Of a stretch of DNA of 64,000 bases, positions 56,776 through 64,000 are shown one piece after another. The stretch spans positions 62,001 through 126,000 of the forward strand of contig JADKBU010000005.1 in NCBI GenBank assembly GCA_016714935.1, read 5' to 3'. Source of the DNA: Candidatus Accumulibacter propinquus (GTDB taxonomy: Bacteria; Pseudomonadota; Gammaproteobacteria; Burkholderiales; Rhodocyclaceae). Position 1 is the stretch's first letter. Each line of letters opens with the position of its first letter. The notes under the pieces are model-generated. The model was not told the DNA's origin. It ran no database searches and worked only from the letters and a program-made list of their open reading frames with translations. The position numbers and the translations under genes are program-made.

Positions 56776-58068
56776 ATGCTTGGAATCGTGCTCAAACTTC
56801 GTCGTTTCGGCCTCGTGGCCATCAGCGCGCTGGCCCTGCTGCAGGCGTCGGCGCACGCCCAACTGACCATTGAAATCACCGGTGCCGGCACCAACCGAAT
56901 CCCGGTGGCGATTGCCGATTTTGGCGGCGAGGCCAGCGCCGCACGCGTCATCACCTCCGTCGTGCGTGGCGACCTGGAACGTAGCGGCCTGTTCAAGATG
57001 ATCGACCCTGGCGCAGCGGTCATGACCGAGGCGTCCGCCCCGGTCTACGAGGAGTGGAAAAGTCGGGGTGCCGACGCGCTGGCCGCCGGCAGCATCGGCG
57101 AAAGCACCGACGGGCGTCGTGAGGCTCGTTTCCGGCTCTACGACGTCACCAAGCAGAGCGTGCTGGGCGGCTCCGCTTTCGTGACCTCGAAGCCGATGTT
57201 GCGTGCCGCCGGCCATCGAATCGCCGACATGATCTACGAAAAGCTGACCGGTGAACCCGGCATCTTTTCCACACGGGTCGCTTATGTGATCAAGGCCGGC
57301 GCTGCACGTTACGAGTTGCACATCTCCGACGCCGACGGCCAGAATGCACAGGTGGCGCTGATCTCGAAGGAGCCCATCATCTCGCCCTCCTGGTCGCCGG
57401 AGGGCGGCCGCCTGGCCTATGTGTCCTTCGAAAACAAGAAGCCGGTGGTGTATGTGCATTCACTGGCCTCGGGAAAACGCATCGTCGTGGCCAACTTCAA
57501 GGGTTCGAATTCGGCGCCGGCATGGTCGCCTGACGGGCGCAAGCTGGCGGTGGTGCTGAGCAAGGACGGCGGCTCGCAGATTTTCACGGTCAACGCCGAT
57601 GGCTCCGGCGTGCAACGCCTGACGACAGCCAATGCGATCAATACCGAACCCAACTTTTCTCCCGACGGACAATTCGTCTATTTCACTTCCGACCGTGGCG
57701 GCAGCCCGCAGATCTATCGCATTGCCGCCGGTGGCGGCGACGCGCAGCGAGTCAGCTTCGAGGGCAGCTACAACGTGACGCCACGCCTCTCCCCAGACGG
57801 CAAGTCGATGGCTTTCATCAGTCGCCGCGACGGCAGTTTCCGGCTTTCGATAATGGACCTTGCCAGCCGGCAGGTACAGATCCTGACCGACTCGCACAAG
57901 GACGAATCCCCCACTTTCTCACCGAACGGTCGAATGATCCTGATTGCCACCGAGGTCGGCGGCCGTGGCGTCCTGTCGGCAGTTTCGATCGATGGACGGA
58001 TCAAGCAGCGCCTTTCGATTGCGGCGGGCGATGTTCGTGAGCCGGCGTGGGGTCCCCTCAACAAATGA
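56776..58068 (+). CDS. tolB: Tol-Pal system beta-propeller protein TolB
   Basis: A 430-residue periplasmic protein with a signal peptide (FGLVAISALALLQASAHAQ), an N-terminal alpha/beta domain (IPVAIADFGGE, VVRGDLERSGLFKMID) and a six-bladed propeller of repeated PxWSPDG-like units (SPSWSPEGGRLAYVSF, APAWSPDGRKLAVVLS, EPNFSPDGQFVYFTSD). It binds Pal and TolA at the outer membrane and divisome. The 210-base gap before it contains a TATAAT at 56745-56750, but no well-spaced -35. Confidence 0.96.
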   Translation: MLGIVLKLRRFGLVAISALALLQASAHAQLTIEITGAGTNRIPVAIADFGGEASAARVITSVVRGDLERSGLFKMIDPGAAVMTEASAPVYEEWKSRGADALAAGSIGESTDGRREARFRLYDVTKQSVLGGSAFVTSKPMLRAAGHRIADMIYEKLTGEPGIFSTRVAYVIKAGAARYELHISDADGQNAQVALISKEPIISPSWSPEGGRLAYVSFENKKPVVYVHSLASGKRIVVANFKGSNSAPAWSPDGRKLAVVLSKDGGSQIFTVNADGSGVQRLTTANAINTEPNFSPDGQFVYFTSDRGGSPQIYRIAAGGGDAQRVSFEGSYNVTPRLSPDGKSMAFISRRDGSFRLSIMDLASRQVQILTDSHKDESPTFSPNGRMILIATEVGGRGVLSAVSIDGRIKQRLSIAAGDVREPAWGPLNK

Positions 58069-58108
58069 AGAATCATTCCAATCACGAATCTTGCGCAGGA
58101 GAAACACC

Positions 58109-58639
58109 ATGAAGCAACTCCTCATCCCGGCCGCCCTGGCTCTCGTCATGGCCGCGTGCAGTTCGACGCCCGAGAGCAGCGACGCAGCGGCAGGCGCACC
58201 CGTCGAGAGCCGCGGCGGCGGGTCGTCGGTGACGACGGTGACGACGGGTGGAGTCGAGACCGGCCGGCTGCCGGCGGTGCTCACCGATCCGAAGAGCATC
58301 CTGTCCAGACGCAGCGTCTATTTTGACTACGACAGCTATGAAGTCAAAGCCGAGTACAAGGATCTGGTGACCGCGCATGCCAAGTTCCTGACCGAGAATC
58401 GCCAGTTCAAGGTGTTGATCCAGGGTAATACCGACGAGCGCGGCAGTCGCGAGTACAACCTGGCTCTGGGTCAGAAGCGCGCGGATGCCATCCGCAAGAT
58501 GTTGGCTTTGCTCGGTGCCCGTGAGGAGCAACTCGAGTCGGTCAGCCTGGGTGAAGAGAAGCCGAAGAACGAAGGCCATGGCGAAGCGGCCTGGGCCGAG
58601 AATCGTCGCGGCGACATGCTTTACAACGGCGAGTTCTAG
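58109..58639 (+). CDS. pal: peptidoglycan-associated lipoprotein
   Basis: A 176-residue outer-membrane lipoprotein. It has a signal with lipobox ALVMAAC, a Gly/Thr-rich linker and a C-terminal OmpA domain (SVYFDYDSYEVKAEYKD, IQGNTDERGSREYNLALGQKRADAI) that binds diaminopimelate in peptidoglycan. A strong AGGAGA site precedes the ATG. It partners with TolB. Confidence 0.96.
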   Translation: MKQLLIPAALALVMAACSSTPESSDAAAGAPVESRGGGSSVTTVTTGGVETGRLPAVLTDPKSILSRRSVYFDYDSYEVKAEYKDLVTAHAKFLTENRQFKVLIQGNTDERGSREYNLALGQKRADAIRKMLALLGAREEQLESVSLGEEKPKNEGHGEAAWAENRRGDMLYNGEF

Positions 58640-58640
58640 G

Positions 58641-59432
58641 ATGGCGGCAACGCCCATGGTGTGCCGGTCGGGCAGGATGCGTGTTCTGGCGATCGCCTTT
58701 TCGCTTGCTGCCCTGGCCGCGCAACAGGCCCAGGCCGGCCTCTTCGATGATGAAGAAGCACGCCGCCAGGTCAAGGACCTGGCGGTCAAGACCAACGAAC
58801 GCCTCGACACTTTCGCCAAAGGACAAATCGAACTGGCGAACCAGATTCAGGCCCTGCGTGAAGAGAACTCGCGCCTGCGTGGTCAGGTCGAGACGCTGAC
58901 CTACGAACTGGAATCGGCCAGAAAGCGGCAGCAGGATTTCTACGTCGATCTCGACGGTCGCCTGCGCAAACTCGAACCACAGGCCGCGGCGAACGTTGAG
59001 GCAAGACCGGCGGAAGAGAGCAAGCCGGTGGTCGAGGCACCCAGAAAGGTCGTCAGCGATCCGGCGGCCGAAACCCGCGAATACGAAGCCGCACTCAATC
59101 TGTTCAAGGCGAACAAGCTCAAGGAAGCGGCGGCGGCTTTCGAGTCCTTTGCCAAGGCCCATCCGGAGAGCACGCTGACCCCAAGCGCACAATACTGGCT
59201 CGGCAACGCCCACTACGCGCTGCACGACTGCAAGAAGGCGATCGATGCACAGCGGGTGGTGGCCAACAAGTGGCCGGCGCACGCCAAGGCCCCCGATGCG
59301 CTGCTCAACGTCGCCACCTGCCAGCAGGAACTCGCCGATGCGAAGGGCGCGAAGAGTACGCTCGAAGCCTTGCTGGCCAAGTACCCGGAAAGTGCTGCGG
59401 CTACTACCGCCAGGCAGAGACTGAAAAAGTAG
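58641..59432 (+). CDS. cpoB: cell division coordinator CpoB (YbgF)
   Basis: A 263-residue periplasmic protein. A signal peptide is followed by an N-terminal coiled coil (about 40-105, LANQIQALREENSRLRGQVETL) and C-terminal tetratricopeptide repeats (EYEAALNLFKANKLKEAAAAF, PSAQYWLGNAHYALHDCKKAI, PDALLNVATCQQEL). It coordinates outer-membrane constriction and peptidoglycan synthesis with the Tol system. The ATG directly follows the pal stop. Confidence 0.93.
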   Translation: MAATPMVCRSGRMRVLAIAFSLAALAAQQAQAGLFDDEEARRQVKDLAVKTNERLDTFAKGQIELANQIQALREENSRLRGQVETLTYELESARKRQQDFYVDLDGRLRKLEPQAAANVEARPAEESKPVVEAPRKVVSDPAAETREYEAALNLFKANKLKEAAAAFESFAKAHPESTLTPSAQYWLGNAHYALHDCKKAIDAQRVVANKWPAHAKAPDALLNVATCQQELADAKGAKSTLEALLAKYPESAAATTARQRLKK

Positions 59433-59436
59433 GCGC

Positions 59437-60096
59437 TTGAAGGCCGCAGTCAGCACACCGTCGCTGAAGATCAGCGAGATATTCCTGTCCCTGCAGGGCG
59501 AGAGTTCAAGGGTCGGCTTGCCGACGGTGTTTGTACGACTGACCGGCTGCCCGTTGCGCTGTGTCTGGTGTGACACGAGCTACGCCTTCAGCGGTGGCCG
59601 GATGATAGCGCTGCCCGATATCCTCGCCGAAGTTGCGCAGCACGGCGTGCAGCATGTTTGCGTGACCGGCGGCGAGCCGCTCGCGCAGCCGGCGTGTCTG
59701 CAGTTGTTGTGCGAACTGAGTGATGCCGGCTATTCCGTATCCCTGGAAACCTCCGGTGCGCTCGATATCAGCGTCGTTGATGCCCGCGTTTCGCGGATCG
59801 TCGATCTCAAGGCGCCAGGCTCCGGAGAACTGAATCGCAATCGCTGGCAGAACCTGGCCCTGTTGAATGCCGCAGATGAGCTCAAGTTCGTCCTCAAGGA
59901 CCGCACCGACTACGAGTGGGCACGCCGGTTGATCGTCGAGCAGCGTCTTGCTGATCTTTGCCGCGTGCTCATTTCGCCGGTTGCCGGTGAACTGTCGGCG
60001 ACAACCCTGGCTGAGTGGATACTCGCCGATCGCCTGCCGGTGCGTTTTCAGTTGCAACTCCACAAAGTGCTTTGGGGTAACATGCGCAGCAAGTAG
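59437..60096 (+). CDS. queE: 7-carboxy-7-deazaguanine synthase (radical SAM)
   Basis: A 219-residue enzyme of queuosine/preQ0 biosynthesis. It shows the radical-SAM cluster motif Cx3Cx2C in GCPLRCVWCDT, SLQGESSRVGLPTVFVRLTG, VTGGEPLAQPACLQLL and LETSGALDISVVD. It converts 6-carboxy-tetrahydropterin to 7-carboxy-7-deazaguanine. The start is TTG at 59437, 4 bases after the cpoB stop. queE commonly ends tol-pal clusters in this group. Confidence 0.94.
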   Translation: MKAAVSTPSLKISEIFLSLQGESSRVGLPTVFVRLTGCPLRCVWCDTSYAFSGGRMIALPDILAEVAQHGVQHVCVTGGEPLAQPACLQLLCELSDAGYSVSLETSGALDISVVDARVSRIVDLKAPGSGELNRNRWQNLALLNAADELKFVLKDRTDYEWARRLIVEQRLADLCRVLISPVAGELSATTLAEWILADRLPVRFQLQLHKVLWGNMRSK

Positions 60097-60122
60097 AACT
60101 CAAACTCACCGAGGCAACTCCC

Positions 60123-60485
60123 GTGAACGACGAACGACGCCACTATTCCCGCATCGCCTTTGCTTCGCCAGCGCAACTGGTTCTCGGTACCCAAGCGCTT
60201 GCGGTGCAGGTGTTGGACCTGTCCCTGAAGGGCGCGCTGCTGCGTCTCCCCGCTGACACAGAACTGCCGCTGGGAGTTGCGGCTGCCCTCTGCGTGCCGC
60301 TGGACGAAATCGCCAATGAGATTCGCATGCAGGCGACGGTCGCACATGTCGAAGGCGCACGGGCAGGCCTGCTCTGCCACAGCATCGACATCGACAGCGT
60401 GACGCATCTGCGTCGGCTGGTTGAGCTGAACCTCGGCAACGCCGATCTGTTGCAGCGCGAACTCTCGGCGCTGCTTTCCTCATAG
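60123..60485 (+). CDS. PilZ-domain c-di-GMP binding protein
   Basis: A 120-residue single-domain PilZ protein. The c-di-GMP motif RxxxR is in ERRHYSRIAF, and the second motif DxSxxG is VLDLSLKGALL. The start is GTG. A 26-base gap follows queE, so it may be co-transcribed with it. Its target is unknown; type IV pili or exopolysaccharide control is usual for such proteins. It would respond to c-di-GMP made by enzymes like the cyclase at 35001-36065. Confidence 0.88.
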   Translation: MNDERRHYSRIAFASPAQLVLGTQALAVQVLDLSLKGALLRLPADTELPLGVAAALCVPLDEIANEIRMQATVAHVEGARAGLLCHSIDIDSVTHLRRLVELNLGNADLLQRELSALLSS

Positions 60486-60530
60486 AGGGCGGTCTGCCGG
60501 CTGTGGTGTCTGCTGGCAGCCGCACCAGTC

Positions 60531-60558
60531 TTGACTTGTGCGCATCCTGCGCTATGCT
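60531..60558 (+). promoter_or_regulatory. sigma-70 type promoter upstream of the PHA depolymerase gene
   Basis: TTGACT (60531-60536), 16 bases, then TATGCT (60553-60558), about 70 bases before the first possible start of the depolymerase gene. Spacing and hexamers are good. Confidence 0.5.
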
Positions 60559-60626
60559 GGGTGCTGCGCCGCAGCATGTCATACGTTAAATGACTGACTT
60601 CCGGCCTGCGTGGAGGAATCGGTGCC

Positions 60627-62042
60627 GTGCATGCCCGTCATCAGGAGGGGGGAAGGATGCTCGCAAGGCAAATCATCAGGCGATGCCTGTCGCGGCTGCC
60701 GGCGCTCTGGATGCTCGCGTTTGCCGGCGCGGCAGGCGGTGCCCCGGCACTTGAGCAAGTTGTCGCCGGGGTCAACATAGACCCCGACCAGATCTCCGTT
60801 TCCGGCATCTCCTCGGGCGGATTCATGGCCCATCAGTTTCATGTCGCGCATTCCGAACACATCATGGGTGCCGGGATCATTGCCGGCGGTCCTTATTACT
60901 GTGCACACGGGACGATTCTGGATGCCGTCACCCGCTGCAGCCAGTTCGTCATGCTCGAATGCTCGGCGCTCGGACTGGATGCCCGGTGGTGCAGGAACTC
61001 CGACCTGGCTCCCGGGAACAAGACCGAAATCGAACACGTAGCCCGCGCCTCGTTTGCAGAAGCGAAGAAGCAGGAAACCGCAGGGACTATCAGCAAGCTT
61101 GACAACCTCAGGAACGGCAAGGTGTACCTGTTCAGCGGCGCGCACGACCAAATCGTTCCACTGGGCGTGATGGACGCGCTCTTCCATTTCTACGCCGACG
61201 CCAACAAAGGTGGCGTGGCCGCGGAAAACATGGCCTATCGCCGCACTTTTCCTGCCCGCCACACGATGGTCAGAGACGGATTCGACAAGCCTGCAGGTGA
61301 TGTGGTGGGGTCGTGCCCATTGCCGCCTGCCGATCCCCCTGCCGCCGACAAGGACGCCTATATCGACGATTGCGAGGCGGTGGCCAAGGCGAGTGCGCTG
61401 AAAAATCACTGCCTCTGTCCGCCCGCTGCCGCAGACGCGGCCGGGACGCCCTGCCCACCGCGAGGCAAGGAAGCGGTCTGCCGGGATCTCGCCGACGTGG
61501 ACCTGGCGGGTGCCATCTTCAAGCGTATCTACGGCGAGCAGGCGCTCAAAGCCGCGCGCGTGCCTGTAGCAGAGAGTGAGGTTCTGGCCTTCGACCAGCG
61601 ACAGGTTTTCGGCAAGTTCTCCGATACGCCATATAATGCCTTGCAGAATGCCTCGATGGCCAGAGAGGGCTACGTCTTCATCCCGAAGGCATGCAAGGAC
61701 GGGCGGCCGTGCAAGCTGCATGTCGCGTTCCATGGCTGCCGCCAGGGCGGGACGACCGATGGCAGAATCGGTCACTCCGGCAATCTGTTCGCGAAGTTTG
61801 CAGGTTACAACGAATGGGCTCAAGCCAATCAGATCATCGTGCTCTACCCCCAGATTCAGGCGCGCGGCGGCGCCTTCCCATTGACGCCACCGCTTAATCC
61901 TCGGGGATGCTGGGACTGGTGGGGGCAGAACTACACCCACACCGCTTACCACACGCAGCGCGGCACTCAGATCAAGGCGGTGGCCCAGATGATCAACATT
62001 CTCGCCGGAGGAAAGAATCTGCTTGAGATCCCGGCCGAGTGA
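60627..62042 (+). CDS. exported poly(3-hydroxybutyrate) depolymerase-like esterase
   Basis: Up to 471 residues. The start could be GTG at 60627 or the ATG at 60657, which has GGGGGGAAGG before it. The ATG start gives a signal peptide (RCLSRLPALWMLAFAGAAGGAPA). The lipase box is SVSGISSGGFMAHQ, with the nucleophile Ser. The long middle insert is rich in Cys, which suggests disulfides and an exported location. The C-terminal part has LHVAFHGCRQGGTTDG and RGCWDWWGQNYTHTAYHTQ, typical of PHB depolymerase-family esterases. It probably degrades PHB or oligomers in the periplasm or outside. A phasin gene follows. Confidence 0.8.
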   Translation: MHARHQEGGRMLARQIIRRCLSRLPALWMLAFAGAAGGAPALEQVVAGVNIDPDQISVSGISSGGFMAHQFHVAHSEHIMGAGIIAGGPYYCAHGTILDAVTRCSQFVMLECSALGLDARWCRNSDLAPGNKTEIEHVARASFAEAKKQETAGTISKLDNLRNGKVYLFSGAHDQIVPLGVMDALFHFYADANKGGVAAENMAYRRTFPARHTMVRDGFDKPAGDVVGSCPLPPADPPAADKDAYIDDCEAVAKASALKNHCLCPPAAADAAGTPCPPRGKEAVCRDLADVDLAGAIFKRIYGEQALKAARVPVAESEVLAFDQRQVFGKFSDTPYNALQNASMAREGYVFIPKACKDGRPCKLHVAFHGCRQGGTTDGRIGHSGNLFAKFAGYNEWAQANQIIVLYPQIQARGGAFPLTPPLNPRGCWDWWGQNYTHTAYHTQRGTQIKAVAQMINILAGGKNLLEIPAE

Positions 62043-62130
62043 GGTGCCCGAGCAGGCTGACGACAATTACCTGGTGGACATCGGCGTCACGCCGTCTGCC
62101 GGTACCTGAAAGCTAATGGAGGACTGGAAA

Positions 62131-62598
62131 ATGGCGGATGTTTCCCAACTACTGAGCGACTGGGGCAAGGCGGTCGCCAGCATGGACGTGACCAAGGGTA
62201 CGGAAGGGCTACTGAAAGTCCTGGCAGGGCTGAAGGTACCCGGCGTCAACATGGACGCCCTGGTGGCCATGCAACGGGACAACCTGGAAGCGTTGAGCGC
62301 CTCCAATCGCGCGGCGCTCGAAGGGATGAAAGCGATCGGCGAGTGGCAGGTGAAGATCCTGCACGCCACGCTGCAACAGCTCAATACCGCGATCGAAGGG
62401 CTGTCCCGCAGCGGTTCGCCGCAGGAACTCATCGCAGCGGAAACCGAACTCGCCAGAAAAGCCTTCGAGACGGCAGTCGGCGAAATGCGCGGGCTGGCCG
62501 AAATCGTGATCAGGGCAAATCAACAGGCCACCGACGCCATCGTCAAGCGCATCCCCGAGAGCCTGGAGGAAATCAAGGACGTGCTGAAGATTCCGTAG
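62131..62598 (+). CDS. phasin-family granule-associated protein
   Basis: This helical, amphipathic protein of 155 residues begins MADVSQLLSDWGKAVASMD and contains VNMDALVAMQRDNLEALSASNRAALEGM, the usual phasin signature. Coiled-coil-prone helices continue to the C-terminus. Phasins coat polyhydroxyalkanoate granules. ATG at 62131 is chosen because GGAGGA lies 7 bases upstream; an earlier ATG at 62116 overlaps that ribosome site. It lies 88 bases after the depolymerase gene, forming a PHA-related pair. Confidence 0.85.
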   Translation: MADVSQLLSDWGKAVASMDVTKGTEGLLKVLAGLKVPGVNMDALVAMQRDNLEALSASNRAALEGMKAIGEWQVKILHATLQQLNTAIEGLSRSGSPQELIAAETELARKAFETAVGEMRGLAEIVIRANQQATDAIVKRIPESLEEIKDVLKIP

Positions 62599-62638
62599 CC
62601 ACCGCCACACCAAGGCGGCGTTTTCGGCGCTCGGTCTG

Positions 62639-63694
62639 TCAGCTTGGGGCCACCTGCAACCAGTCGCGCCAGGGGTCGTCCGGCTTGAACAGCAGGACCC
62701 CCCCGACGCCCTTGTCGACGATCAGAACATCACCCGCCGCGAACAACGCACCGCTGGTCTTTGCTACTGCCACCGCGCACGGTCTATCGATCTCCTGGCG
62801 CTTGAGCACCGCCAGTTCCCTTCCACCCATCGACACGATGCGCAGGGAACCGGTGCTGACGCCCATGTAGTCGTTACTGAACTGGGTAATGACGAAACCC
62901 TCCTTGACCGTTTCGAAATCGTCGAAGAGGTGAAACGGGCCCGTATAGATCACCCGCGGTTCGCCGGCACTGCCGTCATCGTTGATCGGCACGCTACCGA
63001 GCACGGCGGCCGGTGTGGTGTTGCCCGTGTAATAGAGTGTCTGGTCCTTGACCTTCAATCCATTGGGCTTGCAGCCGGGAGGACGACACCACAGCCCCGC
63101 TTTGGACCCGTCGCCGGCAGCGTCGGTGGGTACCCTGTAGATGCCGGTCGAGATGCTCGGCCCGCTGTTGGCGACATAGAGTGACTCGCCGTCAGTACTG
63201 ATGGCGATGCCGTTGGCCAGTATGTTTCCGGGAAGCCCGGCGACGAGTTCCGTAAAGGCCAGTGGCATCTGCCTGAGATCGCACCGGACGATCCAGGATT
63301 CGACGGGATAGGTCATTGCCGCGAGCGACAGGCGCAGCAACCCCGTCAGCGTTTGCTGCAGTTCATTGACATCGTCCATCAGTGCATTGAGCAGGGGATT
63401 GTTTCCCTGCATGACATGCGCGCATGCCAGGTACAGATAATCGCCATGCGCCGCGATCCCGTTCTTCATGCAGCGCTTCGGCACCCCCTTGACGCGCACC
63501 GGAATACGCTTTTTGTCGCAGTCATCGTCGGAAGGCCCGAGCAGTTCATACACCCCCTCACGGCCAGTCACGAACAGTCGTTGCGTGCCCGAAAATACGA
63601 TGCTTTCGGCATTCGAAACATCACGGCACAAGGTTACGACAGGGCCGCTCAACGGCGGGGCTTGGGATACCAGGGCAGCGTACAGGGATATCAT
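62639..63694 (-). CDS. beta-propeller protein resembling SMP-30/gluconolactonase, function unknown
   Basis: A 351-residue protein beginning MISLYAALVSQAPPLSGP, with a possible short signal-like N-terminus. Repeated propeller-type strands include VFSGTQRLFVTGREGVYELLG, GIAISTDGESLYVANSG, GIYRVPTDAAG, PNGLKVKDQTLYYTGNT and VDKGVGGVLLFK. There are several Cys residues (CRDVS, DDDCDKK, RCMKNG, WCRPPGCKP), suggesting an exported, disulfide-bonded protein. ATG at 63694 has GGAGGT upstream; a GTG one codon earlier is also possible. It converges on the phasin gene. The family assignment is tentative. Confidence 0.55.
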   Translation of the reverse strand: MISLYAALVSQAPPLSGPVVTLCRDVSNAESIVFSGTQRLFVTGREGVYELLGPSDDDCDKKRIPVRVKGVPKRCMKNGIAAHGDYLYLACAHVMQGNNPLLNALMDDVNELQQTLTGLLRLSLAAMTYPVESWIVRCDLRQMPLAFTELVAGLPGNILANGIAISTDGESLYVANSGPSISTGIYRVPTDAAGDGSKAGLWCRPPGCKPNGLKVKDQTLYYTGNTTPAAVLGSVPINDDGSAGEPRVIYTGPFHLFDDFETVKEGFVITQFSNDYMGVSTGSLRIVSMGGRELAVLKRQEIDRPCAVAVAKTSGALFAAGDVLIVDKGVGGVLLFKPDDPWRDWLQVAPS

Positions 63695-64000
63695 CACGGG
63701 ACCTCCGCATCGGTAACTGAACGCCATGGGCCAGGCCCGTGGCGGCGATTTGCCCAACTCCCGGCGGCCTTGCATCCGGTAGCCGGTCGCGCGTTTCGCA
63801 ACCACCGCCACCCGCTCCTGTTGCCGTCAGGACGGAGTGTGTCCTGGAAGAGAGCTGCGCACTTGCAGCGTACGTTACACCGATTGCATTACTTGCCCAC
63901 CTGCCAGCGGGTGTCTGATCACCAGAGCACACGCTCTGCGCGTCACCACAGCGCTCCTGCAAACCAACAATTGCATGTGGCGCCAGCCAGCGACACAACT
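63695..64000. other. region upstream of the beta-propeller gene
   Basis: 306 bases to the window edge. They should contain the promoter of the beta-propeller gene. An in-frame extension of that gene to 63811 lacks coding character. Nothing else is recognised. Confidence 0.4.

Overview
The window looks like a high-GC betaproteobacterial chromosome, most likely Rhodocyclales and plausibly a 'Candidatus Accumulibacter'-type organism. The reasons are the exbB-exbD-lpxK-(Trm112)-kdsB-adk gene order, a complete ybgC-tol-pal-cpoB-queE cluster, a PHA depolymerase next to a phasin, a membrane H+-pyrophosphatase and sigma-54-type promoters. The genus is an inference from gene content. No rRNA, tRNA, CRISPR array or intact mobile element was found.

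Left part (1-10.5 kb). A 5'-partial 2,4-dienoyl-CoA reductase (fadH) has a promoter overlapped by two dyads. Next comes a reverse-strand cluster DUF1538 permease > PII-like protein > CBS protein > unknown protein, then trkH, murB and metH.

Amidoligase region (10.5-25.7 kb). This is the most unusual part. Two loci of the ATP-grasp / alpha-E / transglutaminase-like type lie about 5 kb apart and point away from each other. The reverse-strand locus holds a transglutaminase-DUF2126 giant, an ATP-grasp::alpha-E fusion and a second transglutaminase. The forward locus holds a stand-alone ATP-grasp, a stand-alone alpha-E and the proteasome-like protease Anbu. Each has a -24/-12 (sigma-54) promoter. 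Between them are glnD, the nitrogen-status sensor enzyme, with a small overlapping unknown gene, and a citrate synthase homologue whose usual oxaloacetate-binding His pair is replaced.

Middle (25.7-43.8 kb). sodB and xseA come first, then an intergenic pair of inverted DnaA-box-like sequences. The envelope operon exbBD-lpxK-kdsB-adk follows, then an H+-pyrophosphatase carrying an OmpA-like C-terminal domain and a strong terminator. After that are a diguanylate cyclase, a PEBP protein, murJ, a membrane pseudo-kinase fused to a DEDDh exonuclease, an ABC exporter and an isopropylmalate-dehydrogenase-like enzyme.

Right part (43.8-64 kb). A 1.1 kb stretch of decayed transposase fragments precedes a carbamoyltransferase, an LpxL-like acyltransferase, an IclR regulator and a ComEA-like protein. 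Then come an EamA transporter overlapping ruvC-ruvA, an AI-2E-family permease, ruvB and the Tol-Pal cluster, in which tolA shows an apparent frameshift. A PilZ protein, the PHA depolymerase/phasin pair and a beta-propeller-like protein end the window.
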